Positions 27,648-35,635 are shown, counted from the first letter of the stretch. The stretch: 64,000 nt of DNA from Bacillus_AB infantis_B (GCF_008180445.1 NZ_VTER01000002.1:248001-312000); one strand, 5' to 3'. Notes: a model not told the origin generated them from the sequence alone. Numbers and translations are program-made.

Positions 27648-28295
27648 TTACCTATTCGCTATCACAGGAAACTCTATAATAATATTGTTCAAATTACAAG
27701 ATATATATACTCCTTCCATAAAGTATAACTCTTGTGCTGTAGAATTTGTATAGACATTTACATCTCGCAATAATAATTCATTTCCCTCATGCGTATCTGA
27801 AAAAGCTTCAACCCAACCTTGATACATTAAATCTTTCTCCAAATCTCTTATAATTACCCATCCAATGTCCGGTGAATCAAATGTATATGACCATACATCC
27901 AATTGACCGAATTTCTTTGTTACTTTAGCCATTTTTGCTAGGCGGTGAAGTAATTTATGGTTTATAAACGCTGAGAATAGTATTGATAAAAAAATTGAGA
28001 TTACAGTTGCGATTAAAACTTCTGTAATATTTATAGAGGCATCCTCTTTAATTAATGAATCAAGGAAGTTGACCCTCCATGTAGGAGTCAAATCTCTTAA
28101 AGAAACAATCCAATTATTTATAGCAACTACAATAAACAACATGAAATATGAAGATAATCCAAGCATGAAAGAGTGTAATAAGAATACCTTAAACTCACGG
28201 CCTCTATGAATGGTTAAATTATCAATAATAAGGCTAGAGATTATACCAGGAAAAAAGATTAAAAGTAACCTAACAGTAAGCTCCGAAAATTGCAT
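27648..28295 (-). CDS. DUF6338 family membrane protein
   Basis: 215 residues. Three hydrophobic helices (approximately 5-25, 37-60, 90-112) precede a cytosolic beta-rich domain with GWVIIRDLEKDLMYQGWVEA, FSDTHEGNELLLRDVNVYTN and a final hydrophobic strand. The length and the WVIIRD / ELLLRDV pattern match DUF6338, whose function is unknown. It diverges from the TIR gene (137 bases between) and is flanked by defence-like genes. GGAGGTATGG precedes the ATG. Confidence 0.7.
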   Translation of the reverse strand: MQFSELTVRLLLIFFPGIISSLIIDNLTIHRGREFKVFLLHSFMLGLSSYFMLFIVVAINNWIVSLRDLTPTWRVNFLDSLIKEDASINITEVLIATVISIFLSILFSAFINHKLLHRLAKMAKVTKKFGQLDVWSYTFDSPDIGWVIIRDLEKDLMYQGWVEAFSDTHEGNELLLRDVNVYTNSTAQELYFMEGVYISCNLNNIIIEFPVIANR

Positions 28296-28375
28296 TCCAT
28301 ACCTCCAATATTTGAAATGTTATCTAGTCTCAAAAAAATTCCCAGTAAGCATTTGGTAATTTAACCTTTATTTGC

Positions 28376-28381
28376 TATAAT
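28376..28381 (+). promoter_or_regulatory. -10 element upstream of the TIR-caspase pair
   Basis: TATAAT with TTTGGT 18 bases upstream. It is the best promoter candidate in the divergent gap. Confidence 0.45.
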
Positions 28382-28432
28382 TATACATACTTAGACAAAT
28401 TCCCACAATGAAATTAAGGGGTGTTGATTAAT

Positions 28433-28816
28433 TTGGCGAAGAAAAGAATTTTTATTAGCTTTGCAATTGAAGATAAAACATTAAGAGACTTTTTGGTGGG
28501 GCAAGCTAAGAATGCAAATTCTCCATTTGAGTTTGTTGATATGTCTGTAAAAAAACCATGGGATTCATCATGGAAAACAAATTGTCGAACTAGAATAAAA
28601 GGCTGCGACGGGGTATTAGTAATTGTAACAAAAAACACAAAAAATGCTGATGGTCAACTCTGGGAAGTTAAGTGCGCCAAAGAAGAGGAAATTCCCCTAA
28701 GAGGAGTCTGGGGGAGTCAAGATAATCGTCCCGCAACATTACCTAAAGAGTTAGAGGGAGTTCGTGTTGTAAACTGGTCTTGGGAGAATATAAAAAATTG
28801 GATAAATTCATTATAA
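28433..28816 (+). CDS. TIR-like protein (ThsB/MTH538 type)
   Basis: 127 residues from TTG 28433, which reads AKKRIFISFA and follows AAGGGGTG by 9 bases; GTG 28421 is an alternative. The core is KKRIFISFAIEDK, then GCDGVLVIVTKNT, then GQLWEVKCAKEEE, where E78 is in the place of the catalytic glutamate. This is the short MTH538/DUF1863 TIR form used by Thoeris ThsB proteins to make NAD-derived signals. The caspase gene starts 18 bases after its stop. Together they resemble the TIR-caspase version of Thoeris. Confidence 0.8.
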   Translation: MAKKRIFISFAIEDKTLRDFLVGQAKNANSPFEFVDMSVKKPWDSSWKTNCRTRIKGCDGVLVIVTKNTKNADGQLWEVKCAKEEEIPLRGVWGSQDNRPATLPKELEGVRVVNWSWENIKNWINSL

Positions 28817-28834
28817 TAACAAGGGGAGTATAGT

Positions 28835-29803
28835 ATGAGAAAAGCTTTAATAGTTGGTATAAATGACTATCCATCGTCCCCTCTTCAAGGTTGTATTAAT
28901 GATGCAGTTGCTTTTGCTAGTGTTATAGAATCGAATGGGGATGGCTCTCCTAATTTTGATGTAAAAGTAGAGTCGAATATAAACAGTAAGGCTGAACTTA
29001 AAGGACTAATAATAGACCTGTTTGATGGAGATTGTGATACTTCTTTGTTTTATTTTTCTGGACACGGATTTTTAGATGATACAGGCGGATATATCGTTAC
29101 ACCTGATTATAAAGCTAATGACGTTGGGGTATCGATGGATGAAATTTTAGGTATTGCAAACAACTCGAAGGCAAAAAATCGAATAATCATATTAGACTGC
29201 TGTCATTCAGGTGCATTTGGATCTCCAAGATTAAATGGCGGATCATCAACACAAATAGTAGAAGGGGTTTCCATTTTAACTGCAAGTAAAGATTCACAAT
29301 CTTCCTTAGAAGTAAATGGACACGGGGTATTTACAAACCTTTTACTAGAAGCTTTAAAAGGAGGAGCCGCTGATTTAAGAGGGCATATTACCCCTGGTAG
29401 TGTTTATGCATACATAGATCAGGCACTTGGGCCTTGGGATCAGCGCCCAGTTTTTAAGACGAACATCTCTCGGTTTACTTCTTTAAGAACTGCGATTACA
29501 CAAGTACCAACTGATGTTATCAGAAAACTAACAGAATATTTTCCTGAACCTGAGCATCAATTCAAATTAAATCCTTCCTTTGAAGATACAAATAAGTTAG
29601 ATGTAGAACATAAAGTTACTGAGCCTTATGCAGACCCTGAGAACGTTGCGAAATTTAAGGTACTTCAAAAATTAGAGAGTATTGGTTTAGTTGTACCTAT
29701 CGACGAAGAACATATGTACTTTGCAGCTATGAATTCAAAATCATGTAAATTAACAGCTTTAGGATATCACTATTGGAGATTAGTTAAGGATAGAAGAATT
29801 TAG
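28835..29803 (+). CDS. Caspase-like protease (peptidase C14), presumed Thoeris effector
   Basis: 322 residues. The caspase domain (1-~215) has YFSGHGF with H77 and ILDCCHSGAFG with C123, the catalytic dyad. The last ~100 residues hold no protease motif and are a plausible sensor for a TIR-made signal. Fusion-free TIR plus caspase pairs of this type were recently described as a Thoeris variant in which infection triggers broad proteolysis. AAGGGGAG precedes the ATG. A hairpin repeat begins 4 bases after its stop. Confidence 0.85.
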   Translation: MRKALIVGINDYPSSPLQGCINDAVAFASVIESNGDGSPNFDVKVESNINSKAELKGLIIDLFDGDCDTSLFYFSGHGFLDDTGGYIVTPDYKANDVGVSMDEILGIANNSKAKNRIIILDCCHSGAFGSPRLNGGSSTQIVEGVSILTASKDSQSSLEVNGHGVFTNLLLEALKGGAADLRGHITPGSVYAYIDQALGPWDQRPVFKTNISRFTSLRTAITQVPTDVIRKLTEYFPEPEHQFKLNPSFEDTNKLDVEHKVTEPYADPENVAKFKVLQKLESIGLVVPIDEEHMYFAAMNSKSCKLTALGYHYWRLVKDRRI

Positions 29804-29807
29804 AAAT

Positions 29808-29860
29808 AGGTGCCTGACCCCACATTAATTAATGCTATAAAGCGTGTGGGGTCAGGCACT
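29808..29860 (+). repeat. Hairpin repeat copy 2
   Basis: Left arm AGGTGCCTGACCCCACA, right arm TGTGGGGTCAGGCACT, T7 after it. It directly joins the caspase stop to the truncated CD-NTase and could also act as a terminator. Confidence 0.92.
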
Positions 29861-29864
29861 TTTT

Positions 29865-30337
29865 TTCAGACTGGATATAGAATAGCTTCCTTTAACAAAG
29901 AAAAATGGAGTTCTGTCATAAAACCACACAAATTTGCCGAAAAGCTTACTAAGGTTAATAGTTAAAATGGCAATAGGGTAGTACCACTTATTAAACTGTT
30001 TAAGAATATTAATTCTACACTGCCAACTTCTAAACAATTATCTGGTTATCATGTCGAGTCACTTGCCATTGATGCATTTAAAAACCCTGCAAACACGCCA
30101 AGAACATTTAAAGGGATGGTCGAGCATTTTGTTAGGCATTCAAGTCATGCCGTACTTAATCCAATTAAAGATAGCACAGGCCAGTCAGTACATGTAGATA
30201 GTTACCTGGGTAATAGTAATAGTTTGGAGAGGAGACAAATTAGTCAAAACTTAAAAATGTTACAAAAGAGGATTAATGCTGCAAATGCTACTTCTACATC
30301 GGATAAATGGAGAACTATTTTAGGAGATGTGGAGTAA
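29865..30337 (+). pseudogene. CD-NTase (CBASS nucleotide cyclase) 3' remnant
   Basis: Reading in frame with the 30116-30337 ORF, coding sequence begins right after repeat copy 2 (TGYRIASFNKEKW, KPHKFAEKL). It is broken by one TAA at 29963, then continues VVPLIKLFKNIN, LSGYHVESLAIDAF, EHFVRHSS, LNPIKDSTGQSVHVD and LERRQISQNLKMLQKRI. This is the substrate-binding C-terminal half of a CD-NTase-type nucleotidyltransferase. The GS..DxD catalytic half is missing, so it is dead. No effector gene remains beside it. Confidence 0.72.
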
Positions 30338-30370
30338 AACAGACTCAGTGGATATTGAAATGTAAGTTAT

Positions 30371-30423
30371 AGGTGCCAGACCCCACATTAGTAATGATTT
30401 AAAACATGTGGGATCAGGTACCT
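30371..30423 (+). repeat. Hairpin repeat copy 3
   Basis: Arms AGGTGCCAGACCCCACAT and ATGTGGGATCAGGTACCT, slightly decayed, same orientation as the others. It sits just after the CD-NTase remnant. Confidence 0.85.
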
Positions 30424-30556
30424 TCTTTGGAAGTAGAGATTCTATATTTGGGAGAAATATATATAAATAAGGGGCAATGAAAAGAAATTCGATTTAGAGT
30501 CTGGAATTAATTACTGTTTAAGTAATTTTAAATTTTTTTGTAGGGAGACATTCATA

Positions 30557-30835
30557 ATGAACCAAGAGATGAAACGGTATCTACCAGAAAAAGTACCAGA
30601 CCATCTATTCACTCAAAACAAGTTAAATAGAATGGGTTTAACAACTACTTCAGAACACGTTGCTTATGTATCATATCCTGAACAAAAGCGTGAATATAAA
30701 TTATTTGATATTAACAATACGAGGAAACGTAAGCAGCAAAAAGGCTTTTCTTTAGGAGAGAAAGACTTAACCGTTGAAAAAATTCTAGAGGAACGTAAAC
30801 GTGAACTTGACGTAAGGAGAAGTCAATTGGGCTAA
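30557..30835 (+). CDS. Orphan hypothetical protein (92 aa) between two hairpin repeats
   Basis: 92 charged residues; KRYLPEKVP and YVSYPEQKREYKLFDINNT stand out, and the C-terminal half is a basic helix (EKILEERKRELDVRR). TAGGGAGA precedes the ATG by 11 bases. No family is recognised. It is alone between repeat copies 3 and 4 and may be a remnant or a small accessory gene. Confidence 0.5.
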   Translation: MNQEMKRYLPEKVPDHLFTQNKLNRMGLTTTSEHVAYVSYPEQKREYKLFDINNTRKRKQQKGFSLGEKDLTVEKILEERKRELDVRRSQLG

Positions 30836-30847
30836 TTATTGAGGAAT

Positions 30848-30900
30848 AGGTGCCTGACCCCACATTAGCTAATGCTTTAAAGTGTATGGGGCCAGGCACT
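30848..30900 (+). repeat. Hairpin repeat copy 4
   Basis: Arms AGGTGCCTGACCCCACA/TATGGGGCCAGGCACT, followed by T7. An rlmD fragment starts 5-8 bases later. Confidence 0.92.
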
Positions 30901-30904
30901 TTTT

Positions 30905-31055
30905 TTCGGACCGGCATCCAGGCCGGCGAGCTTGATATCGTCATCATATCAACAAAAGACCTGCCGGAAAAAGAGCAGCTCATCACAGAATCACCAAAAG
31001 GCTGCCGCAGGTCTTCAATCATGCAAAACATCAACGGAGAAAAAAACTCCAGAAA
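30905..31055 (+). pseudogene. rlmD internal fragment 2
   Basis: It corresponds to rlmD 23877-24026 (from CGGACCGGCATCCAG to the GAAAAAA run) with several single-base losses that shift the frame. It abuts repeat copy 4 on the left and a decayed repeat on the right. Confidence 0.85.
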
Positions 31056-31058
31056 ATC

Positions 31059-31100
31059 GGGGGCCTGCCCCCACATTCTGTGCTGGATTAAAGTGCTGGT
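31059..31100 (+). repeat. Decayed hairpin repeat (left arm and loop)
   Basis: GGCCTGCCCCCACATT and then ATTAAAGTG follow the order of the full repeat's left arm and loop, but the right arm is unrecognisable. Confidence 0.45.
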
Positions 31101-31138
31101 AAGAGGTCGCCTATAATATTTCCTTCTCGCTGAAAATA

Positions 31139-31190
31139 AGTGCCAGACCCCACATTAGCTAATGCTTTAAAGTGTATGGGGTCAGGCACT
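31139..31190 (+). repeat. Hairpin repeat copy 5
   Basis: Arms AGTGCCAGACCCCACA/TATGGGGTCAGGCACT. rlmD fragment 3 begins within about 10 bases of its right end. Confidence 0.9.
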
Positions 31191-31198
31191 TTCTTTTT

Positions 31199-31319
31199 CG
31201 CCCGGACCGTCTTCCAGCTCACCTTCTAGCAGACCGTCAAGCTCTATAACGAAGTCAAAAGAGCGGCAGCCCTTACAGGCAAAGAAAAATTCGCACACGC
31301 ATACTGCGGCGTAGGCACC
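31199..31319 (+). pseudogene. rlmD internal fragment 3
   Basis: It matches rlmD 24110-24229, but CAG is changed to TAG within the stretch. It stops exactly at GTAGGCACC, where the parent continues ATCGG. Here TTCTTT follows instead, the same right flank that follows AGGCACC in the hairpin repeats. Confidence 0.85.
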
Positions 31320-31421
31320 TTCTTTCATAATAATTTACAAAATTGAAAAAACATATTGCGTACATTTAATTTTGATGATAATATTCAGCACAGGTAATTA
31401 AAATTAATAGCAAGCTTTCAA

Positions 31422-31650
31422 CTCTTATCGAGAGCAGGCGGAGGGATTTGGCCCGATGAAGCCCAGCAACCGACCGTAATTCCGTTGTGAAACGGGGCGC
31501 TAGCAAGATTTGCGCCGGTATGTAAATACCTTTAAGGCACGGTGCTAATTCCAACAGAGGAGATTTTTCTTTTCTGGGAGATAAGAGGTGTGGAGATTCG
31601 ATACATAATCTTCAGCCTCTTTCTCTACGGAGAAAGAGGCCTTTTTATAT
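31422..31650 (+). promoter_or_regulatory. SAM-I (S-box) riboswitch with terminator
   Basis: The P1 strands CTCTTATC (31422-31429) and GATAAGAG (31580-31587) close the aptamer. Inside are the conserved S-box blocks GCGGAGGGA, GGCCCGATGAAGCCC and CAGCAACC, then GGTGCTAATTCC. A strong hairpin GCCTCTTTCTC/GAGAAAGAGGC plus T5 (31614-31646) is the expression platform; AAGAGG of P1 can pair with CCTCTT of that stem as antiterminator. So downstream genes should be off when SAM is high and on when SAM is short. Confidence 0.93.
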
Positions 31651-31727
31651 CATAAAAGGAGTGATAAACAGGTCATCATCAAAGGGTTCAAAGCAAAAGC
31701 ATAAAAAAACAATAATGGAGAGAGAAA

Positions 31728-32810
31728 ATGAAGAATAAAAAATGGAGCTTTTTATTAAGTATTTTTGTCGTTATCCTGCTTACAGCAGGGTGCCAGCCAA
31801 AGACAGGCGTCAGCACCGAGGGAGAGGCGGCGGCCGATAAAACCAATGGTGATAACCAGCTTGCCGATAAAAAGATCGCATTAATTATGCAGCAAAATCT
31901 TGGTACGTTTTCTGCTCAATATATTGACGGTGTGAAGGAGCAGGTTACGAAATTCGGCGGAACTACCACAGTTTTTACTTCTGATGGTGACCTGGCGAAA
32001 ATGTCTTCAAACCTGGACGCAGCGATCAACCAGGGATTTGATGCTATTTTAATAGACCATGGCACGAAAGAAGCATTGGCGGCGGGAGTCCAAAAGGCAA
32101 TCGAGAAAGAAATCCCGGTCGTTGCCTTTGACGCCGAGGTTAGTGAACCGGGTGTGACCGTGCTTGAGCAGGGTGATCAGCAGATGGCAAAAAGCACTCT
32201 TGAGAGACTGGCTGAGGACTCAGATGGAAACGCAAATATCGTTAAAATATGGGTAGCCGGCTTTGCGCCGATGGAGCGAAGACAAGTCGCCTATAAGGAA
32301 TTCCTTGAACAGAATACGGGGATTAAAGAGGTCGCCGCATTTGGAGCAGCGACGCAGAATACAGCATTGGATACTCAGTCACAAATGGAAGCCATTTTAA
32401 AGCAGTATCCGGAGAAAGGGCAGATTACAGCGGTTTGGGCAGCATGGGATGAATTTGCCAAAGGAGCCGTCCGTGCTATCCAGCAGGCCGGCCGGACAGA
32501 TATCAAAGTGTACGGAATCGATATGAGTGATGAAGACCTGCAAATGATTCAGGACAAGAATTCTCCTTGGGTGGCATCTGCAGCTGTTGATCCAAAAGAT
32601 ATTGGCAGAATACAGGTCCGCTATGCCTATCAAAAATTATCCGGAGAAGAGACTCCTGACAATGTTAAATTAACACCGGTGTTCGTATCAAAAGATGACC
32701 TCCCGGAAGAGCAAATCACAACCACGGAGCTGAATGAATACGTGGAAGGATGGGGCAACAGCGACCAGGGATATACCGAAACCCTGAAGGAATTGGAAGA
32801 AGGGAAATAA
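31728..32810 (+). CDS. ABC transporter substrate-binding lipoprotein (ribose/RbsB type)
   Basis: 360 residues. A lipobox LTAGC near residue 21 follows the signal peptide. Two periplasmic-binding lobes of the RbsB/LsrB class follow: KIALIMQQNLGTFSAQY, DAILIDHG, PVVAFDAEV, AVWAAWDEFAKGAVRA and KVYGIDMSDEDL. The ligand is probably a pentose-like compound. Being first after a SAM riboswitch, it likely binds a sulfur- or SAM-derived sugar such as methylthioribose; that is inference. GGAGAGAG precedes the ATG. Confidence 0.88.
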   Translation: MKNKKWSFLLSIFVVILLTAGCQPKTGVSTEGEAAADKTNGDNQLADKKIALIMQQNLGTFSAQYIDGVKEQVTKFGGTTTVFTSDGDLAKMSSNLDAAINQGFDAILIDHGTKEALAAGVQKAIEKEIPVVAFDAEVSEPGVTVLEQGDQQMAKSTLERLAEDSDGNANIVKIWVAGFAPMERRQVAYKEFLEQNTGIKEVAAFGAATQNTALDTQSQMEAILKQYPEKGQITAVWAAWDEFAKGAVRAIQQAGRTDIKVYGIDMSDEDLQMIQDKNSPWVASAAVDPKDIGRIQVRYAYQKLSGEETPDNVKLTPVFVSKDDLPEEQITTTELNEYVEGWGNSDQGYTETLKELEEGK

Positions 32811-32817
32811 CAGAGGG

Positions 32818-32865
32818 ACATTAGGCAGCCTTAGGTTAAAGGCCGCCTGATGTTTTCCTTTTTAA
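32818..32865 (+). terminator. Intra-operon hairpin after the binding protein
   Basis: ACATTAGGCAGCC/GGCCGCCTGATGT with TTTTCC after it. Such partial terminators often raise binding protein over the membrane subunits. Confidence 0.6.
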
Positions 32866-32875
32866 AGGAGGCAGC

Positions 32876-34414
32876 ATGGTGGGTGCATCACTACTTGAAA
32901 TGAGAAATATAACCAAGAGCTTTGGTGCAGCAAAGGCTTTGAAGGGAGCTGGACTGCATTTGGCTTCTGGAGAAGTACATGCTTTATTGGGGGCCAATGG
33001 TGCGGGTAAAAGTACGCTTATCAAAATTTTGGCGGGTGCTTACAGCCATGATGAAGGCGATATTTATCTTAACGGGAAGCCAGTCACGATCCATTCACCA
33101 AAAGAGGCGAAGGATCTGGGCATCCACTGTGTTTACCAGGAGGTGGATACGGCATTGGTGCCGCAGCTGACAGTGGCGGAGAATATTCTGCTTGATTCCT
33201 TTGCCGGAGGAAACCGTTTTTTCGTCTCAAAAAAGGAGCTGAAGCGAAAAGCAGAAGAAATTCTTGCTCTCCTGAATGAAGAGCAAATAGCTGTAGACCA
33301 ATATGTCTCTGAGTTGACCCTCGCTCAAAAGCAAATGGTACTGATCGCCAGAGGCCTGGTCAAAGAGGCGGGCATCATCATTTTGGATGAACCGACTGCC
33401 CCGCTGTCTATCGAGGAAACAAAGTATCTTTTTAACATTGTGAGAAAGCTGAAGGCGCAGGGGATGGGCATCATCTTCATTTCCCACCGGCTGCCGGAAG
33501 TATTTGAAATAAGTGACCGGATTACCGTCATGAGAGACGGTGAAACCATTCAGACCGTTAAAACAACTCAAGCTACCCATCAGGAAATTGTCGAGGCGAT
33601 GCTTGGCAAAGACATTCAAATTACAGAAAAACAAAAAACGGTACCTGGGAAGAAACTGTTAGAAGTCGATGGGATAAGTGATGGCGGGTTAGTGAAAAAT
33701 GCCAGTCTTTCGGTTTCAAGAGGAGAGATAGTAGGAGTCGCAGGGCTGGTTGGAGCAGGAAAAACAGAGCTGGCACGAATTTTGTTCGGCCTTACAAAAA
33801 CAGAATCAGGTGAAATAACGATGAATGGGGAAATAGGTCCCTTTAAAAGTCCGGCAGATGCGATACGTGCCGGTGTGGTTTTAATCCCGGAAGAAAGAAG
33901 GAAAGAGGGATTGTTTATCAATGAGTCGATTGAACATAATCTTTCTTTCCCTCATCTAAAATCGTTTTCCTCTTTTCTTTTCATGAATAAAAAATCGGAA
34001 AAAAGCCACGCGGAAGAAATTATTAAAAACCTGGGTGTTAAATCAGGCGGGACAACAGATCCGGTTCTCCATTTAAGCGGAGGAAACCAGCAGAAGGTGG
34101 CGATCGGAAAATGGACAGGAGCAGACAGTGACCTCTATATCTTCGATGAACCGACCAAAGGCGTGGACATTGGTGCAAAGAAGGAAATCTTCGACCTTAT
34201 CCAAGGCCTTGCCGACCAGGGGAAGGGTATTCTCTATCTTACTAGTGAAATTTCAGAAATCCTGACTGTCTCGGACCGAATCTTAGTGATGTATGACGGG
34301 ATGATTGTAAAAGAATTATCAAGGGAAGAGGCCTCACAGGAAAAAATTCTGCTATATGCGAGCGGGGGAAAGGAGGAAAGTGATGAGCAGCAAAGTGTTT
34401 CAGTTTGTATATAA
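32876..34414 (+). CDS. Sugar ABC transporter ATPase, duplicated (RbsA type)
   Basis: 512 residues with two ATPase domains. The first has GANGAGKSTL, the signature TLAQK and IILDEPTAPL; the second has a degenerate P loop GLVGAGKTEL and the signature LSGGNQQKV with YIFDEPTKGVDIG. This tandem form is specific to carbohydrate-uptake (CUT2) transporters. AAAGGAGG precedes the ATG by a few bases. It overlaps the permease gene by 32 bases, giving translational coupling. Confidence 0.93.
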   Translation: MVGASLLEMRNITKSFGAAKALKGAGLHLASGEVHALLGANGAGKSTLIKILAGAYSHDEGDIYLNGKPVTIHSPKEAKDLGIHCVYQEVDTALVPQLTVAENILLDSFAGGNRFFVSKKELKRKAEEILALLNEEQIAVDQYVSELTLAQKQMVLIARGLVKEAGIIILDEPTAPLSIEETKYLFNIVRKLKAQGMGIIFISHRLPEVFEISDRITVMRDGETIQTVKTTQATHQEIVEAMLGKDIQITEKQKTVPGKKLLEVDGISDGGLVKNASLSVSRGEIVGVAGLVGAGKTELARILFGLTKTESGEITMNGEIGPFKSPADAIRAGVVLIPEERRKEGLFINESIEHNLSFPHLKSFSSFLFMNKKSEKSHAEEIIKNLGVKSGGTTDPVLHLSGGNQQKVAIGKWTGADSDLYIFDEPTKGVDIGAKKEIFDLIQGLADQGKGILYLTSEISEILTVSDRILVMYDGMIVKELSREEASQEKILLYASGGKEESDEQQSVSVCI

Positions 34415-35402
34415 ATATGGTGCCATCCTATTGATGGCTCTGATTTTGGTTTATTTCACCATCGTAAACCCGGCATTTTTTTCTTACGGTAATATATCCG
34501 ATATTCTGCGTTCCATCTCCATTGTCACCCTGCTGGCTTTAGGAGTGACATTTACCCTGATTGTGGATGGATTTGATTTGTCGGTAGGATCCACGATGTC
34601 CCTTGCGACGGTCTTAACAGCTTCTTTGATGGTATGGTTTGAGCTCCCGCTTTGGGCAGTCCTGATCCTTCCGATTTTGGCAGGCGCCGCGGTGGGGCTG
34701 TTTAACTCCCTTCTTATTGTAAAAATTAAAATACCCGATCTGCTGGCAACCTTAGGGGTCATGTATATCATTTCAGGTATGCACCGCACATATACTGAGG
34801 GATATTCTATCTACAGCCACATGGAATTGACAACTGGAGGAAAGGCACCTGGAGAGTTCTATCCAAATTTCCTTTGGATTGGGCAGGGTAGACTATGGGG
34901 AATTCCTGTTCCAGTGATCTTAATGCTGATACTGGTGGCTGCTGTTTACGTGGTATTGAATAAAACCCGGTGGGGAAGAATCCTGTATATGACCGGGGGG
35001 AATGCAGAGGCTGCCCGGTTGTCAGGAACCAATGTGAACAAGGTGAAAACACTTGCTTACGTAGTATCCGGGATCTTTGCATCGCTGGCAGGGATTCTCT
35101 TTGCGTCCAGGGTTGGATCTGGACAAATAGATTCCGGGGCTTCCTTGCTGATGGAGGCTGTAGCCGCTGTCTTCGTCGGATTCTCTGTTCTTGGAGCAGG
35201 AAAACCAAATGCGTTGGGCACGTTTTTTGGAGCAGCTTTAATAGGAGTGCTCCTCAACGGGCTGACGATGCTGAATTTACCATATTACGCATTTGAAATT
35301 GTAAAAGGCACAGTCCTCGTCCTTGCACTCACGGTCACCTATTTCCGACTCAGTGCTAAAAAATCAGCGCGTTCAAAAATACAAATGAAGAGTGCCAGTT
35401 AG
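34383..35402 (+). CDS. Sugar ABC transporter permease (RbsC type)
   Basis: 339 residues, about nine or ten membrane helices. It carries GVTFTLIVDGFDLSVGS and a conserved GGNAEAARLSGTNV loop that contacts the ATPase, typical of RbsC. The ATG at 34383 was chosen since AAAGGAGG lies just before it. It is the last gene of the S-box operon; repeat copy 6 begins 6 bases after its stop and may terminate transcription. Confidence 0.92.
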   Translation: MSSKVFQFVYKYGAILLMALILVYFTIVNPAFFSYGNISDILRSISIVTLLALGVTFTLIVDGFDLSVGSTMSLATVLTASLMVWFELPLWAVLILPILAGAAVGLFNSLLIVKIKIPDLLATLGVMYIISGMHRTYTEGYSIYSHMELTTGGKAPGEFYPNFLWIGQGRLWGIPVPVILMLILVAAVYVVLNKTRWGRILYMTGGNAEAARLSGTNVNKVKTLAYVVSGIFASLAGILFASRVGSGQIDSGASLLMEAVAAVFVGFSVLGAGKPNALGTFFGAALIGVLLNGLTMLNLPYYAFEIVKGTVLVLALTVTYFRLSAKKSARSKIQMKSAS

Positions 35403-35408
35403 AGAAAT

Positions 35409-35461
35409 AGGTGCCTGACCCCACACTAGCTAATGCTTTAAAGCGTGTGGGGTCAGGCACT
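35409..35461 (+). repeat. Hairpin repeat copy 6
   Basis: AGGTGCCTGACCCCACACT/GTGTGGGGTCAGGCACT with a TTCTTT right flank. rlmD fragment 4 starts about 8 bases on. Confidence 0.93.
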
Positions 35462-35467
35462 TTCTTT

Positions 35468-35635
35468 ACGTCGACATTGGCGAAGGATATTGCTGTGCTG
35501 GATCCGGAGTATAAGGTGGAGTATATGCAGCCGGTGGATATGTTTCCGCAGACGGCGCATGTTGAGGTGGTAAGTGAATTGGTATTGAGGAGTGGAGCAG
35601 GTTCCTGAGGAGGGAGCCTGTTTTTTTGTTTATAT
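35468..35635 (+). pseudogene. rlmD 3'-end fragment 4 with its terminator
   Basis: It is about 97% identical by eye to rlmD 24507-24660, from the SCNPSTL region (GTCGACATTGGCG) through the stop and the terminator. Its high identity suggests a recent event or ongoing gene conversion. A 65-residue ORF could run into it from upstream, but it has no rlmD start. Confidence 0.92.

Noticed and set aside
27498..27728. Plus-strand 76-residue ORF
   Set aside because: It is antisense to the tiny proline-rich gene and the end of DUF6338; its Gly/Pro-rich start is the complement of the PxxP codons, and it has no protein-like pattern.
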